Of a stretch of DNA of 64,000 nt, positions 12,520 through 23,531 are shown in pieces (the first letter of the stretch is position 1; each line of letters starts with the position of its first letter). This stretch comes from Celoporthe dispersa (taxonomy: Eukaryota > Ascomycota > Sordariomycetes > Diaporthales > Cryphonectriaceae): contig WAID01000001.1 of NCBI GenBank assembly GCA_016584495.1, positions 2,108,001 through 2,172,000 of the forward strand, read 5' to 3'. Below the pieces are notes generated by a model, which had not been told where the DNA came from, made no database searches, and was given only the letters and a program-made list of their open reading frames with translations. The position numbers and the translations under genes were made by a program.

Positions 12520-13723
12520 TCACGCCGGAATGTCGGGCCTTCCGTTTTCCTTGCCGGCGGCCTTGGCCTTGGCGGTCATGTCGGGGGTCACGACCTTGTC
12601 ACCCTTCTTGGGGGAGGGTGTCGGCGGCGGGCCCATCACGTTAACTTTGCTCTCGGCCTCGCTGATCGCAGCAGCGGCCTCGGCCTCCCAGTCCTCATCA
12701 ACGCCCTCCTCCAAGTCAGGCTTCTTGGCCGGCGCGGACTGGGGTCCGAGACTCCAGTCGATCTCGCCTGCCTCGCCATACCTCGTCACGAGCCACTCGT
12801 TTGCCTTCCTGAAGTGACCGCAGTCGAAAAAGCCCCTAGACGCGCTCAGGGGGCTAGGATGGACGGCCTTGAGGACCAGGTGGCGTCCCCCATCAATCTT
12901 CTGCACACGCTTGCCGGCAGGCGAACCCCAGGCCATGAAGACCACGCCGCGGGTCCGGCGTGCGGCGACCAGGTCGATGACCTTCTGCGTGAAGCGCTCC
13001 CACCCGCGGTTGGCATGGCTGTTGGCCTCGTGAGCACGCACCGTCAGGCACGTGTTGAGCAGAAGCACGCCGCGCTTCGCCCAAGGAGTGAGGAGGCCAC
13101 CACGGTTGGGCGGTGGGACGAACGAGGGATAATCATTCTTGAGACAGGTATACATGTTCTTGAGTGATGGTGGGGCAGATGTGGGTGGCTTCACGGAGAA
13201 GGCCAGACCGTGAGCCTGGTTGTAGTTGTGATAAGGGTCCTGGCCGATGACGACGACCTTAACACTGTGGAAGGGGGTGTGACGAGACCTGTGGGGTGGT
13301 TAGCACAGACCAGGTCCATACTGGATATTCGGGTGTGGGTGGGCCGCACCAGGAGTAGATGTCTTCCCGAGGCGGGAAGATCTTCTTGCCCGCACCAGCC
13401 TCACGGTCGAGGAACCTCTTGAGGTCCAGGAACTCCCTGGTGACGATCTCGCCCTTCAGTTGGGCCAGCCAGCTCTCGTCTAGGGTGTCAATCTCAAGTT
13501 TGAGCAGCTCCCTCTGCTCGTCGGTCAGAGAGGCCACCCACTTGGCCTTGTCGAACCTGAGGGCAGCAGACGAGGCCGGGGAACTGCCGTCGAAGCCTTG
13601 GGCTGCAGACGCCGAAGTCGTCTTGGGAGCACCAAAGAAAGAGGTGATGCTCGTGTTCTGCTTAGGCTTCTTGGGGTCGGACCCGGCAATCTGGCCAGTG
13701 GCCTTGCGCTTGATGGACGACAT
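12520..13723 (-). CDS. UNG1: Uracil-DNA glycosylase, nuclear form
   Basis: Family 1 uracil-DNA glycosylase, which removes uracil from DNA and starts base excision repair. Two exons, 13350-13723 and 12520-13288, give 380 residues. The water-activating motif GQDPYH has catalytic Asp at residue 142, and the DNA-clamping loop HPSPLS begins at His268. The chosen start gives MSSIKRKATGQ, with a basic patch KKPK and a PCNA-interaction-like element NTSITSFF directly behind it. This matches the position of the PIP box of human UNG2, although Asn replaces the usual Gln. The frame is open upstream to about 13996, so an alternative longer isoform is possible, but the extension lacks a clear amphipathic mitochondrial signal. 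A 75-residue C-terminal extension after IDWSLGPQ is Ala/Glu/Lys-rich and probably disordered. Confidence 0.95.
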
Positions 13724-15009
13724 GGTGGTGAGTGCTGTGGTGAGATAAGGAAGGGAGGAGGATGCTGGTCTCGTGGAGAGCAGGCAGGTCGACGGCACAC
13801 CGGTTGAGAGTTGATGAAGGAAAGACAGGCGTCCAAAAGCAGGACGTGAATCAAAGAAAGAAAAGAGGAGACAGGGACAAGGAGAATGGGGTATCGCTAA
13901 GTAAAGCAGACGCGGAATCTTGATGGTGGTGGTGACGACACGACACGATTCATAAAAAAGGAAGGAAAAAAAAAGAAATGGCTGGAGAAAGAGCAAGAGA
14001 CGTCAGTCAGACCACAACCACTGACCGACTGGCTGTCTGACGGATGGGTTTCCTGAGCCTGGTTCCCAATGGTAGTGGAGGAGGAAGAGAGGATGGACAA
14101 GAAGACAGCTTGCTTGCACCCTATTTAAGAGAGGAGGGAAGAGGGAGGAAGGGAGGGAGGGGAGGGGAGAAAGGGCTGGGATTCCTCCTTCAGCTTATAC
14201 GAGTCGCGACGAGACGGAGGCGGGAATCCAAGCTTAAGCTTGAAGAGGTCAAGACGTGCCGTCATTGGTTTTGCCTGGGGCTCTGTGCGGGCGCCCGCCC
14301 GCCGCGCGCCGCGGGTTACAGGGGATTTCTGGGGGAAAATTAGCAGGGTGGCAGGTGGGCAGGGGCCTGGGGACAGCTAAAAAAGAGCTGCGAGAAAAGA
14401 GAAAGAAGAAAAAAAAAACGCGTAAATGACGGGCGGCGCGCTGCCAGGGCCTGTACGTGGAGGGACGCGCCCTGCAGGTCGCGTTTAATGGGATGCTGAG
14501 CCCCACCTCTGGAGCTCTCTACAGCGGTACAATAGTACATGGCTCTAGCCCCAATACTGCATGTGTAAGTAGTCTTCACCCAAGCGCGGCCGAACGTCAA
14601 TCCGACGACCATCCCAACACGAACCTGGGAGACAAGGCTTGGACGTCGAGTCGAAGTGCTATGCTCTCTGTCCTGGATATTTTGTGATCAGGCGACGCTC
14701 TTGTCTCGTCTGCGGCCCTCAGGATCTCTGCCTCTTGTACGCCACAGCCCATTTCATACCCACTCTCGTGCAGGGTCCCTGGGAGATCCGCAGACGCGCT
14801 GCCTAGAACCCCAACCGCCTCGACGCGTTCTCGACATTCCCACCACCGTGCTCGCGACGGCGGCTGGTGTCTCGGCCATGGTCTGCTCCCTCAACACAAC
14901 CATATCGCCAACGTAGACCTTGGGTCTTCGAGATCAGGTGTGGCTCTCCTCGGGGCAGACACGCGATCTCTATCAACCTCGACCCGACCCGACCCTACCT
15001 CCCGCCGCA
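13724..15009. other. Divergent intergenic region, UNG/RIF1
   Basis: Shared upstream region of UNG (-) and RIF1 (+). It contains GA-rich tracts around 14130-14170, a very GC-rich patch at 14288-14312 and an A-run with GAAAGAAG at 14390-14418. No gene is supported here. Confidence 0.5.
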
Positions 15010-18000
15010 ATGGGGTCGGCAGAAGACGAGTACCACTGCAGTCTTCTTGAATCGTTACCAGCTCGACCCCCGACTCCCCCCAGAGAGACGGCCAGCCATG
15101 ACCTCGACGTCCTCCCCAAGCAGCTGATCGCTCCCCAGCAGCTGCTCAGCCATCCGCGAAGTCTACAGACGCCCCCAGGCGTGCTGTCTCCCACCGCTTC
15201 GTCTGGAGACTCGACGGCACGGAGGAAACGAGTTGGGTTCTCCTCCCAGGCCCAATACCAGGATCCGCCAATATACGCCGATCCCCCCTTCGAGGAGACA
15301 GCAGCAGACGCCCCTTTCCCTCCCGTCTAGCAGCTCAAGACCCGTCAAGGGCATATTGAAGCAGACCGCCGTGCCAAACAGGCTCGGTCCCGCAAATGGG
15401 GTGTATCTGGATATCGACAAGCCGGGGCAGGTCAATATTGCGGCTATGCTCGAGTCCACCCTCCAACAGCTCGCTGGGGCTGATAGGGAGTCCAAGGTCG
15501 ACGCCTATACCATGCTCTTTCGTGCGCTGAAGGCATCCAGTAACCTCCCCGACCGGATCGCCCTCCAGGAGAAGATGGGCCTGTTCATGCAGTTCATTCA
15601 GCGAGATCTGTCCTACAGGACCCCGACTGGGACTGTTGACATTCCGATGGTGACCTCCGCCCTGAAGCTCCTCCACACGTTCCTGCATTTCCCCGGCATT
15701 GCGTCGAGTATTCCCGTTGAGTTTGGTACTTTTTTCGTCGAACACTGCGTGCGGTCATTTGAGGACGAGCAGGCCCCAAAAGAGGTCGTCAGGCACCTCA
15801 TGCAAGCACTGTACCTGCAGAACTTCCCTCTTGAAGTCATGGGTTTCGAGCGGGTCGGCCATCTTGTCACTGCCTTGCATGACATCGAGAATCACCTGTC
15901 CGGAAAGAGCATCATCCAGAGCAGGATTCACGTCTACGAGAAGCTGGTTCACCAGTGCCCGCAGCAGATGGCAGCTCATTCGGACTGGCTGCAAGATCTC
16001 TTCACAGACATGCTGAGCAGTACCGGCGAGATACGCTCAGCCGCTACAAGACTGGGCCTCGACGCCGCTTTCACGCTCAACAAGGACAAGAGGCTGGTCG
16101 GCCGGGTGCTGGACCTTCTCAACCTCGGCCTCGAAGACAAGAAATATGTAGAGCACATCATGGAGCGTTTGGGGTCCATGCTCCGGAACAAGGACGAGTC
16201 ACACTTCGTCCCGCGGATCTGGAGCGCCATCACCTTGTTCATACCGAGTCCTGATCAATGGGATCGTTTCAAGCCCTGGCTAGACATCATCAGGTGCTCC
16301 TTCAACCACTCCAACATGCAGACGAGAAAAGAGGCCAATCTTGCCTGGAGCCGTGTGGCGTATCGACTGTTTCTCGACCGTCGTCTGGACCACAAACCCG
16401 TCCTCCGCCTCATCCGAGAGCCTCTTCTCAGCCAACTCAAGCGCAAGGGTCTTCGTGATTCCGTCTTGGGTGCTATCCGCAACCTGTACTACTACGCTCT
16501 CAGGCCGGACATGAACCTGAGGATGCTGAATGAGATATGGGAGATGGGCGTCGCACCACTTCTTCAGCGCCTCGTCGATAATGAGCAAGACGATAGGGCA
16601 AACATCACACAGGCTGCCGCCATCTTGACCGGCTTGATCGACTGCCAAACAAGGAGAGTATGGAGGGAAGACCGCATCCAGGACACCACTCTAGTCAAGG
16701 ACGACGAGTTGCCGGCCATCGAGTCGAAATGGATCAGGGCCAATCCACACCACATTTTTGCGCTCATCGGCCCAATTCTGGCAAAGGGATTCGCCGGCAT
16801 CTCAGTAGCTGGCAGTCCATTCCGGGACTTGTGGTGGGCACTTGTTCAATCGGTGGCCTCTGCCTCCACCAAAGACGTCAAGTTACACGATGACACCGCA
16901 AAGTTTGTCGCCGCAGCCTTCACCTTCCTGCTGGCAACGTGGAAGCAAGGCCCACGCCCCGGAATCAACGGCAAGCCGTGCACGCATCTGGAGTTTTTGG
17001 ACAGCACCAGAGATTTCGTCCTCATCCTCGTGGATGGACTCGGCCTTCTGCCAAATCCTTTCACTGCAAATCATTTTCTCCGAACCACAGAAGATCAGTT
17101 CCTTCCATCGGCGCCAACACATCGGCCGGCAAAGAGTCATGGTTCGAAGCGCCTGCCTTTGCAGCACCTCTTCCTCCTGCTTTGCCAGTTGCCACCCGGC
17201 ATACCAGACGACGACGCGGCTACCGGGTTCTTTGACTCTACCTTTGCCCCTTTCTTCAATGGCAAGAATCATAAGGCACAGGCCGATCTTGCACAGGAGC
17301 TCCTGCGTCTCCTTCCCATGGATGCACACTGTCCATGCGGGACATGGGTCATGTGCGCTACCAAGATGTCCGCACCCCTGGAACATGGCCAGCATGATTC
17401 TCTGGGTAGCAATTCCGGGGCGAGGAATAACACCGGGCAGGAGTACCGCGATATCGTCAAGCTCTTGGAGCGTGGTCTCAAGTCAAGTCCAAATCTCCCC
17501 TGGACCCGCTGGAATTGGCTCTTCCAGAAGCTTACCTCTCGTCTGAGAGATGAAGTCGGTGATGCTGGTGTCGCGGTCGCTGTGGTCGAACAGCTCGCGG
17601 GTGCCGTTAAGGATATGGGATTAGATGAGCACGCGGGTATGATCCGGACACGTCAATTCGACGCTGCAATCGAGATACTGGCTGTTTCCACTCATCCTCG
17701 AGACAAGCAGGCCCTTGACGCCGCGAAGAGACGTCTCTGGGGCTCATCGAATGCCGCCACACGACATTCTTCGTTTGACCCATTCGACACCATGTACAAG
17801 CTCCTCGTTAGCGTACTGGAGAGAGGCTACGTCCATATTGGGTCCTGCGAATTGGAACAAGTCACAAAACTTTTGAGTGAGGTTCAAAGCTTCTTTGAAC
17901 GCGCCAATCCTCATCTCGAATTTCGAGCTTTGATCGCAATTCAGAGTGGTCTCGTGCGCTGGCTTGAGGACGAGGACCACCGCATCACCAGAACTGATTT

Positions 18001-20613
18001 CCCTGGTGTGCCTGAGGCAGTAAGTCAACTCAAATTGCGGCATCTCAAACCACGGGAGTATTTGCTGATATTATCTAGGTGCGGTCACTCTGGCAAAGAC
18101 TTTGCACTATTCTCGTTCGAACAACTGCGAACAACTTGCACCTAGACGTCGTCGAGCCCTTACTCTGCGCTGCGTTCCAGAGTACCCACTGTGAAATTAT
18201 TCACATCACGGCAGAAGCGTGGAATCGAATATATGAGGACAGAGACCAGATTGAATATCCCGAGGCCCTCAAGGCAGTGCTTGCATCCTTAGGTACCTCT
18301 GTCGAGATCACGCGGCCTGGATTAGAGATACCCGACACCGAATCCAACGAGATCCGCCATAAGTTCACCGAATCTCAGGGCGAGGTTAACCACTTGTCCG
18401 TGACGCCTCGCGGGAGACTACAGCCGACTTCTGCACTACATCTTTCTCCCACTCCGATTTTGAACGACACAACCGAGATACTCAGCGGCAAGGAACACGT
18501 AACTCCCTCGGCTAGGACCAAGTCCAAAGGACGCACCCCAAAGCCGAAGCTCCGTCATGAGGACTCCCAACTGCAGTTTGCTTCCATCGAGTTCTCGCCC
18601 GCTATGATCGCTGACGAATCTCAATTACTCACGGACCGACAGCAGGAAATTCGGGAGAGACAGCAGGAGACTGCCGCCATGTTCCCGGAGATGCGGTCGA
18701 GTCCAACTGAGAAGACAAAGAAGGCCCAGTCGGCCACCAATGTGCAACATCCCCCCGTGTGCACAGAATCACTTCGTGCATTGACTCCAGAACGTGAAGG
18801 AGACTTTGAAGATTGTCTAACCTCCACCCCCACGCCGCGGCGAGGGCGGCCAGTATCACTGCCAGTTCACGGTCAGGAGATGACCGACCCGCCATCCTCG
18901 CCGCCTGAGCCGAGAAGCTTTCGCCTTCTCGCCGAGCTCAAGTCACAAGCGACAAGCAATAAGTCCCTGGTAGACTGGCAATTTTCATCGTCGCCCGTTT
19001 CTGGATCTCCAAACCCAGCTTTGCAGGCTGCGTCGGCCCCGCAGTCCATGGAACTGGATGACGTTGACGAGGAGCTGCGGCTAGATGACGAAGCTCCTAG
19101 GGCTCAAGATGACGAGGATGCCCAAGTCGAACAGGGAATCGGCACGTCCTCACAGCCTGAGACCGATGCAGAGATCATTGAGGAGACCATTTTCTTTGGT
19201 CCTACCGAAGAAGTGGCTGTGCCGGCGGCGGCACCAGAATCATCTACTACCCACGAAGCACATTCTACGCCATCCGGACGACAGCTGCGATCCGGTGCAA
19301 TTCAAATCACCCCTAGATCCGACAACGATGAGTTTGTGGATGCGCCTAGTAGCCCTTTGCCACCCACGCCCAGCCAGAGAGTCACCAGGCAAAGCCACTT
19401 GCCTGCCAGCGTGCGACACCCACCACGCCAGACCGCCAACAGCCAGTCATTTGACGTCAGTGCCTCTTTCGAGAACGGCATGAGAAACCTTGGGACTGGT
19501 CGGATCGAGATTCCGTTACGAAGCTCGCAATCGAACTCACCCAAGAGGAGGGAGTATACAGCTTACAGCGATATACTTCCCGAATCGCCTGAGCAGACTC
19601 TGGACAGCATCGAGGTGGCAGGCGCAGGATCTAAGAAGCCGAGACGCGGCCGCTCAAGGAAGACCCAACGTACCTCGGCGTCTCAAAGTTCTCAGCCATC
19701 TCAGTCTTCGCAACTGCCACTCAACATTCAGGTTCCCCAAGGTCCACATCAGAACAACAGCCTGTATACTCCAACCAACCAGCTTGCGGGATCTGAGCTG
19801 CTGGAGAGATTCGAGAACGTCTCACCTGGCAACGGAAAATGGCTGAGGAAGCGCAGGCGATCGGTCTCGTCTTCGGTGCACAGCAGCGGTGGCAGCAAGA
19901 AAGCTCGACATGGTAATCCTAACGCCCAGGAGAATCTACAAGAGGGGCCTGATAGTCAACCTGTTGCTGCTGCTGCCGCCGCCGCCAGAGAGGGTAAGTC
20001 AGAATCGTACAACACGTCAATTTGCAAGGAGTCATGAATGCTAACGCGCCGCATAGATCGCCGTGTGGATGTGCAAACAGCTGAGGAGCTTCATGAAAAC
20101 GAAGTGTCATTAGTGTCAAATGACGGCAGCTCTCCTATCAGGCTTGAGGTTTCCCCGGAACTTCCTCCAGCGACGGACGAGCCTGTCGAGGAACCCCAGG
20201 CGCAGAATACAGCCGAAGTCGACCAACCAGATGAGCCCATGGAGGATGCAGGCGAACAGACAGATGAAGAAGAGGCTATAAACTCACAGCTTACGAGAGA
20301 AGAAGAACAGGCATCTGCGGGAGAAGAGTCCCGAATAGCCTCCCGGGTGATGTCACCTGCTGTACTGGTTCAGCCCCCCGCAGAGGTCATTGAACTTGAA
20401 CAAGAGGCACCCCAGGAGATCGTGACCACCAATGAGCCAGACACGGAGTCTAGGCCAAGCACGTTTGACGGCCTCATGGACCTGTTCAAGAATGGGCTGG
20501 AGACACTCCAGTCAGTAGACCTCACGAGGGAACAGTTTTACGAGGCAGAAGATGCATTTTTCGAGATGAGGAACGAGCTGCTCAAGGCAGAGCGGCGTGG
20601 CAGGGGGAGATGA
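15010..20613 (+). CDS. RIF1: Telomere/replication-timing factor Rif1, with one frameshift
   Basis: Rif1 homologue of about 1,826 residues. It is a HEAT-repeat scaffold that brings protein phosphatase 1 to chromatin to delay late origins, and it acts at telomeres and breaks. Exons are 15010-18019, 18079-19993 and 20057-20613. PP1-docking motifs are visible: RVxF-type RVGF at residues 74-77 and SILK-type GILK near 114-117. The helical Rif1 N-domain follows (ESTLQQLAGADRESKVDAYTM onward) up to about residue 1100. A long acidic, Ser/Pro-rich disordered region comes after, with a basic patch (KKPRRGRSRKT). The C-terminal helical segment is FDGLMDLFKNGLETLQSVDL. The two PP1 motifs lie in different frames. 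Removing one C from run C6 at 15283-15288 joins them as DPPSRRQQQTPLS, and no intron is available. ATG at 15010 is the first in-frame start with a plausible N-terminus; the frame is open further upstream. Confidence 0.9.
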
Positions 20614-22029
20614 AATGGTTGTCCACGTGGCATGATGCCGCAGGGTGTGACCTGGCTTGCCTATACTTTTGTCTCGTATACGGCGACCGTATGTGTGTGT
20701 TTGGAGTATGCAAATGAACGTGCGGACTAGGATACTTATGTAGTTCATAATCATGATACCATCAAGACCATCCAATCCGTTCTTGGCTGGTGCTACCCAT
20801 TTTGCTAACTTATGAGCGAATCCCTCGAGGCCAGGGTGTGTGTGCAAGGTGTTTACAACTCGAGACCATGAGACTCTTCACTGATCTATCTGGTCGGGTC
20901 CGTCAAGTGGTGCGAAAGCTTGAGCGGCAGCCCAAAGCAAAACAGCTTTGCCATTCGTTAAAATGGTCTGCTGTATTCCGTTAGGTCTTTTGTAAGAACT
21001 ATGATGACGAAGTGCGAGTGGGCCCGTAAAACGATCAGTGAATGGGGCCCCTTTACGTATACAGTCTATTTGGCTACCACCCTTCCATCAGGATGCTCAT
21101 ACGTACCGCCCTGTAATCATGATTGGTTGGGCAGTTTGTACAGTAAAATAGCAACAGAATGGTAATTGCTTTACTACTTGACGAGCTGGCAGACAACACA
21201 GGGAGGGGCTGGCGGGTGGGCTACGAGGGAGGCTGCCCCCGCCCCCTTCCTCGAAAAGGATCAAGTTGTCACTCTGTATGTGGACAAAACAGTTCACTGT
21301 CCGCCAGGAAGCAATTCATCATCTATCAGTCAACCCAGTAGACTTTGCTTGCTTGCGTAGGCTCCACATAATTTGTAAAGCTGAAGGGCCTCTGCAGCTG
21401 ATCCGCAGGGGGTCCTGTTTACCCTGCTCGACCCCCAAGCGCGTGAATGGACTGAACAACCGTGAACTCTGGAATGTACAATGAATTGTCTTGTCACGTG
21501 CATCCTTCTCTTTCACTTGTCACGTGCACCCCTCCTTCACCCCAAAGTATAGACTGATAACAAGGTTTAAACTGCGTTGAGAGCTTCCAAGCAAAAACAA
21601 GAACCTGTTGTCGTCGTCCACCCATCATCCTCACAAAGGCTTTCTTTCCATCAGAACATTGCAGTCGGGCACATTACTGTCTCCAATATGCTGCCTCACG
21701 ATAAAGACCTGCAGCCGCAAGGCCAAAAGGCCCTTCACCCTGACCACCCTTGTCCCCGCGATCCTTCACCTACAGGCACCCTTGACAGGAGTGCTGGTAC
21801 TGAAGCTGGTATGTGCAAGATTGCTGGCCCTGATCTCACAAGACCAAGCTAATCTTTATTTTTTTGTGTCTCCTCTGTTTGAACAGACGGATCTCTCAAG
21901 GCACACACCAACAGCTTCTCTTCCTCTTCAGACTACCATCTCTCTTCGCCTCCTCCCAAGTACTCCGACGCTGTATCCGATCCTATCGCAACCAGCACCC
22001 GCCGTCTCCCGACTGCCAACACTACCAAC
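20614..22029. other. Intergenic region upstream of the Cys-rich small gene
   Basis: Holds the RIF1 3' UTR and the presumed promoter and 5' UTR of the small gene at 22030. The last 130 bases are pyrimidine- and CT-rich, as in many fungal leaders. Overlapping open frames at 21577-22276 have unlikely compositions and look like chance. Confidence 0.45.
21490..21528 (+). promoter_or_regulatory. Paired E-box direct repeat (CACGTG x2)
   Basis: The 13-mer CTTGTCACGTGCA occurs exactly twice, at 21490-21502 and 21516-21528, start-to-start spacing 26 bp. Each copy contains the palindromic E-box CACGTG, bound by bHLH factors (Cbf1/Pho4/Ino2 or SREBP type) in fungi. It lies about 500 bp upstream of the small Cys-rich gene and about 880 bp past RIF1. 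Function is inferred only. Confidence 0.4.
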
Positions 22030-22347
22030 ATGGCTGAGAGAAACAACGCTCAGTTCCAACTTGAGGCCCCCATGGCATACAACAACGGTGGCGGCGGTGG
22101 TCGCTCTGGCGCGTCTCAGCCTCCCGACCACGTCTGTTACGTCGACCCATGCTGCCACGGCAACTGCGACGTCAAATGCGGTGATGCCCAGTGTCGCGTC
22201 AGTGGCTGCGGTTCTTTCCCTGTCTACGATTCAGAGCGAGGCAGTTGCGGACCCTGCTACGGATCGCTCAGTGTGATGGCCGTATTGATCATCCTCATGG
22301 CCCTCGCAGTTTTCGTCACCTGGCTGCGCAAGCTGTGGCAATCCTAG
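22030..22347 (+). CDS. Small Cys-rich tail-anchored membrane protein, 105 aa, unknown family
   Basis: Not recognised. The N-terminal third is Gly/Asn-rich (MAYNNGGGGGRSG). Residues about 30-75 hold nine cysteines in a tight array (VCYVDPCC, GNCDVKCGDAQC, SGCG, SCGPCYG). The C-terminal 25 residues form one hydrophobic helix (SVMAVLIILMALAVFVTWL) ending in basic LRKLWQS. There is no signal peptide, so a tail-anchored arrangement with the Cys domain in the cytosol is the simplest reading; that domain might bind metal. Coding is supported by a good start context (AACATGGC), coherent composition and a CT-rich leader. It is not a CYSTM protein, because the membrane helix lacks cysteines. An upstream non-coding exon is possible. 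Confidence 0.6.
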   Translation: MAERNNAQFQLEAPMAYNNGGGGGRSGASQPPDHVCYVDPCCHGNCDVKCGDAQCRVSGCGSFPVYDSERGSCGPCYGSLSVMAVLIILMALAVFVTWLRKLWQS

Positions 22348-23531
22348 TGGCTTCTAAGGCAGAACAACCACCTTGTGCCATACACCCAGCTGCTCGATAC
22401 TCTCGCTCGTGTACGCACCCCTCCGACCATAACCTCGCGCATTGGAAACGTTAACGCAATTACAGTGACCGTGGCGTGCTGCACGGACCCCCACCCCTCC
22501 TCCCCCCTCGAGAGAAGACATTTACACTCCTCGAGGGTCAAGGGGCCGAGAGACTAGGCAGCAGTCATCCCAGCGGTGTCACCTTTCACTCATCGGATGG
22601 ATGTTTGGCGTTTTGGTGTTGGGCGTTCTCTGGGAAGCGATACATTACTCAATACTAGGAGTTTGCTGCGGCGGTCATGGATTTGGGGAGACAAGGAACA
22701 GAATTCAGAACAAACAGACATCGTGGCGCTTGGCCCCGCCACGAAGCACAAATGTAATAAAGATGTTCACCTTCTGATCGCGCAGCCGCAGAGGAACGTG
22801 CAGGATCTTGAATTGCTAGGTGAAGGTGAGGTGATGTTTTGCTGATCTATAATAGCTGATCTCAGAGCAACGGGGCCGTGTGGGGGAGATAATATCCGCA
22901 AGGATCTGTTCGCCCGATTTGAGATGTATCACGGGCATATCTAGACGAGCCTCCAGCCCTCTGTCTCTCAGAAGAGCATTTGTGTCTGCTTGAGGCTGCC
23001 AGGGAGCCTAGATGTCCATCTGTCATTATGTCACATTCTTGCTTAGATAGAGCTTGCGATCAATGGCTGCCCATACTCGTTGCTCACACCAGTTGATGAG
23101 GCCGGCCGTGTATATCTTCTTATATACACATACACACATGTGCTCCAACCGGATGAACCCGTGCGGGCCGGCCCGCTCTGAGATCGCATCCGCGCATCAG
23201 TGGTGACATTTCCCCCTCTCGATAAACCACTCTCTTCCTTTTTCCTTTTTTCTTTGGTCTTTTTTAGTTTGACTTTTCCTTCCAGAGTAAATGTAAAGTG
23301 TAGACTGTAGATCGTAGAGTGTATAGCCTGGATTAAGGTACGCGAATAGATAGCTTGTGTTAAGGAAAAGGATTTTATTTCAAGGAAACTCCGCCATAGG
23401 CAACAAGGAGGAAGGATAAGGTTAGGATGAGACTTAGAATCACGCACGCAGCATAATATACAGAAAAGCCATCGACACTACCTGATCCATAAAAAATTGC
23501 ATGCCACCAGTAACAACCTAACGAGCGAGAT
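22348..23531. other. Intergenic, convergent genes
   Basis: Between the 3' ends of the Cys-rich gene (+) and the DUF3883 gene (-). It contains a T-rich tract near 23240-23270. No other gene is recognised. Confidence 0.45.
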
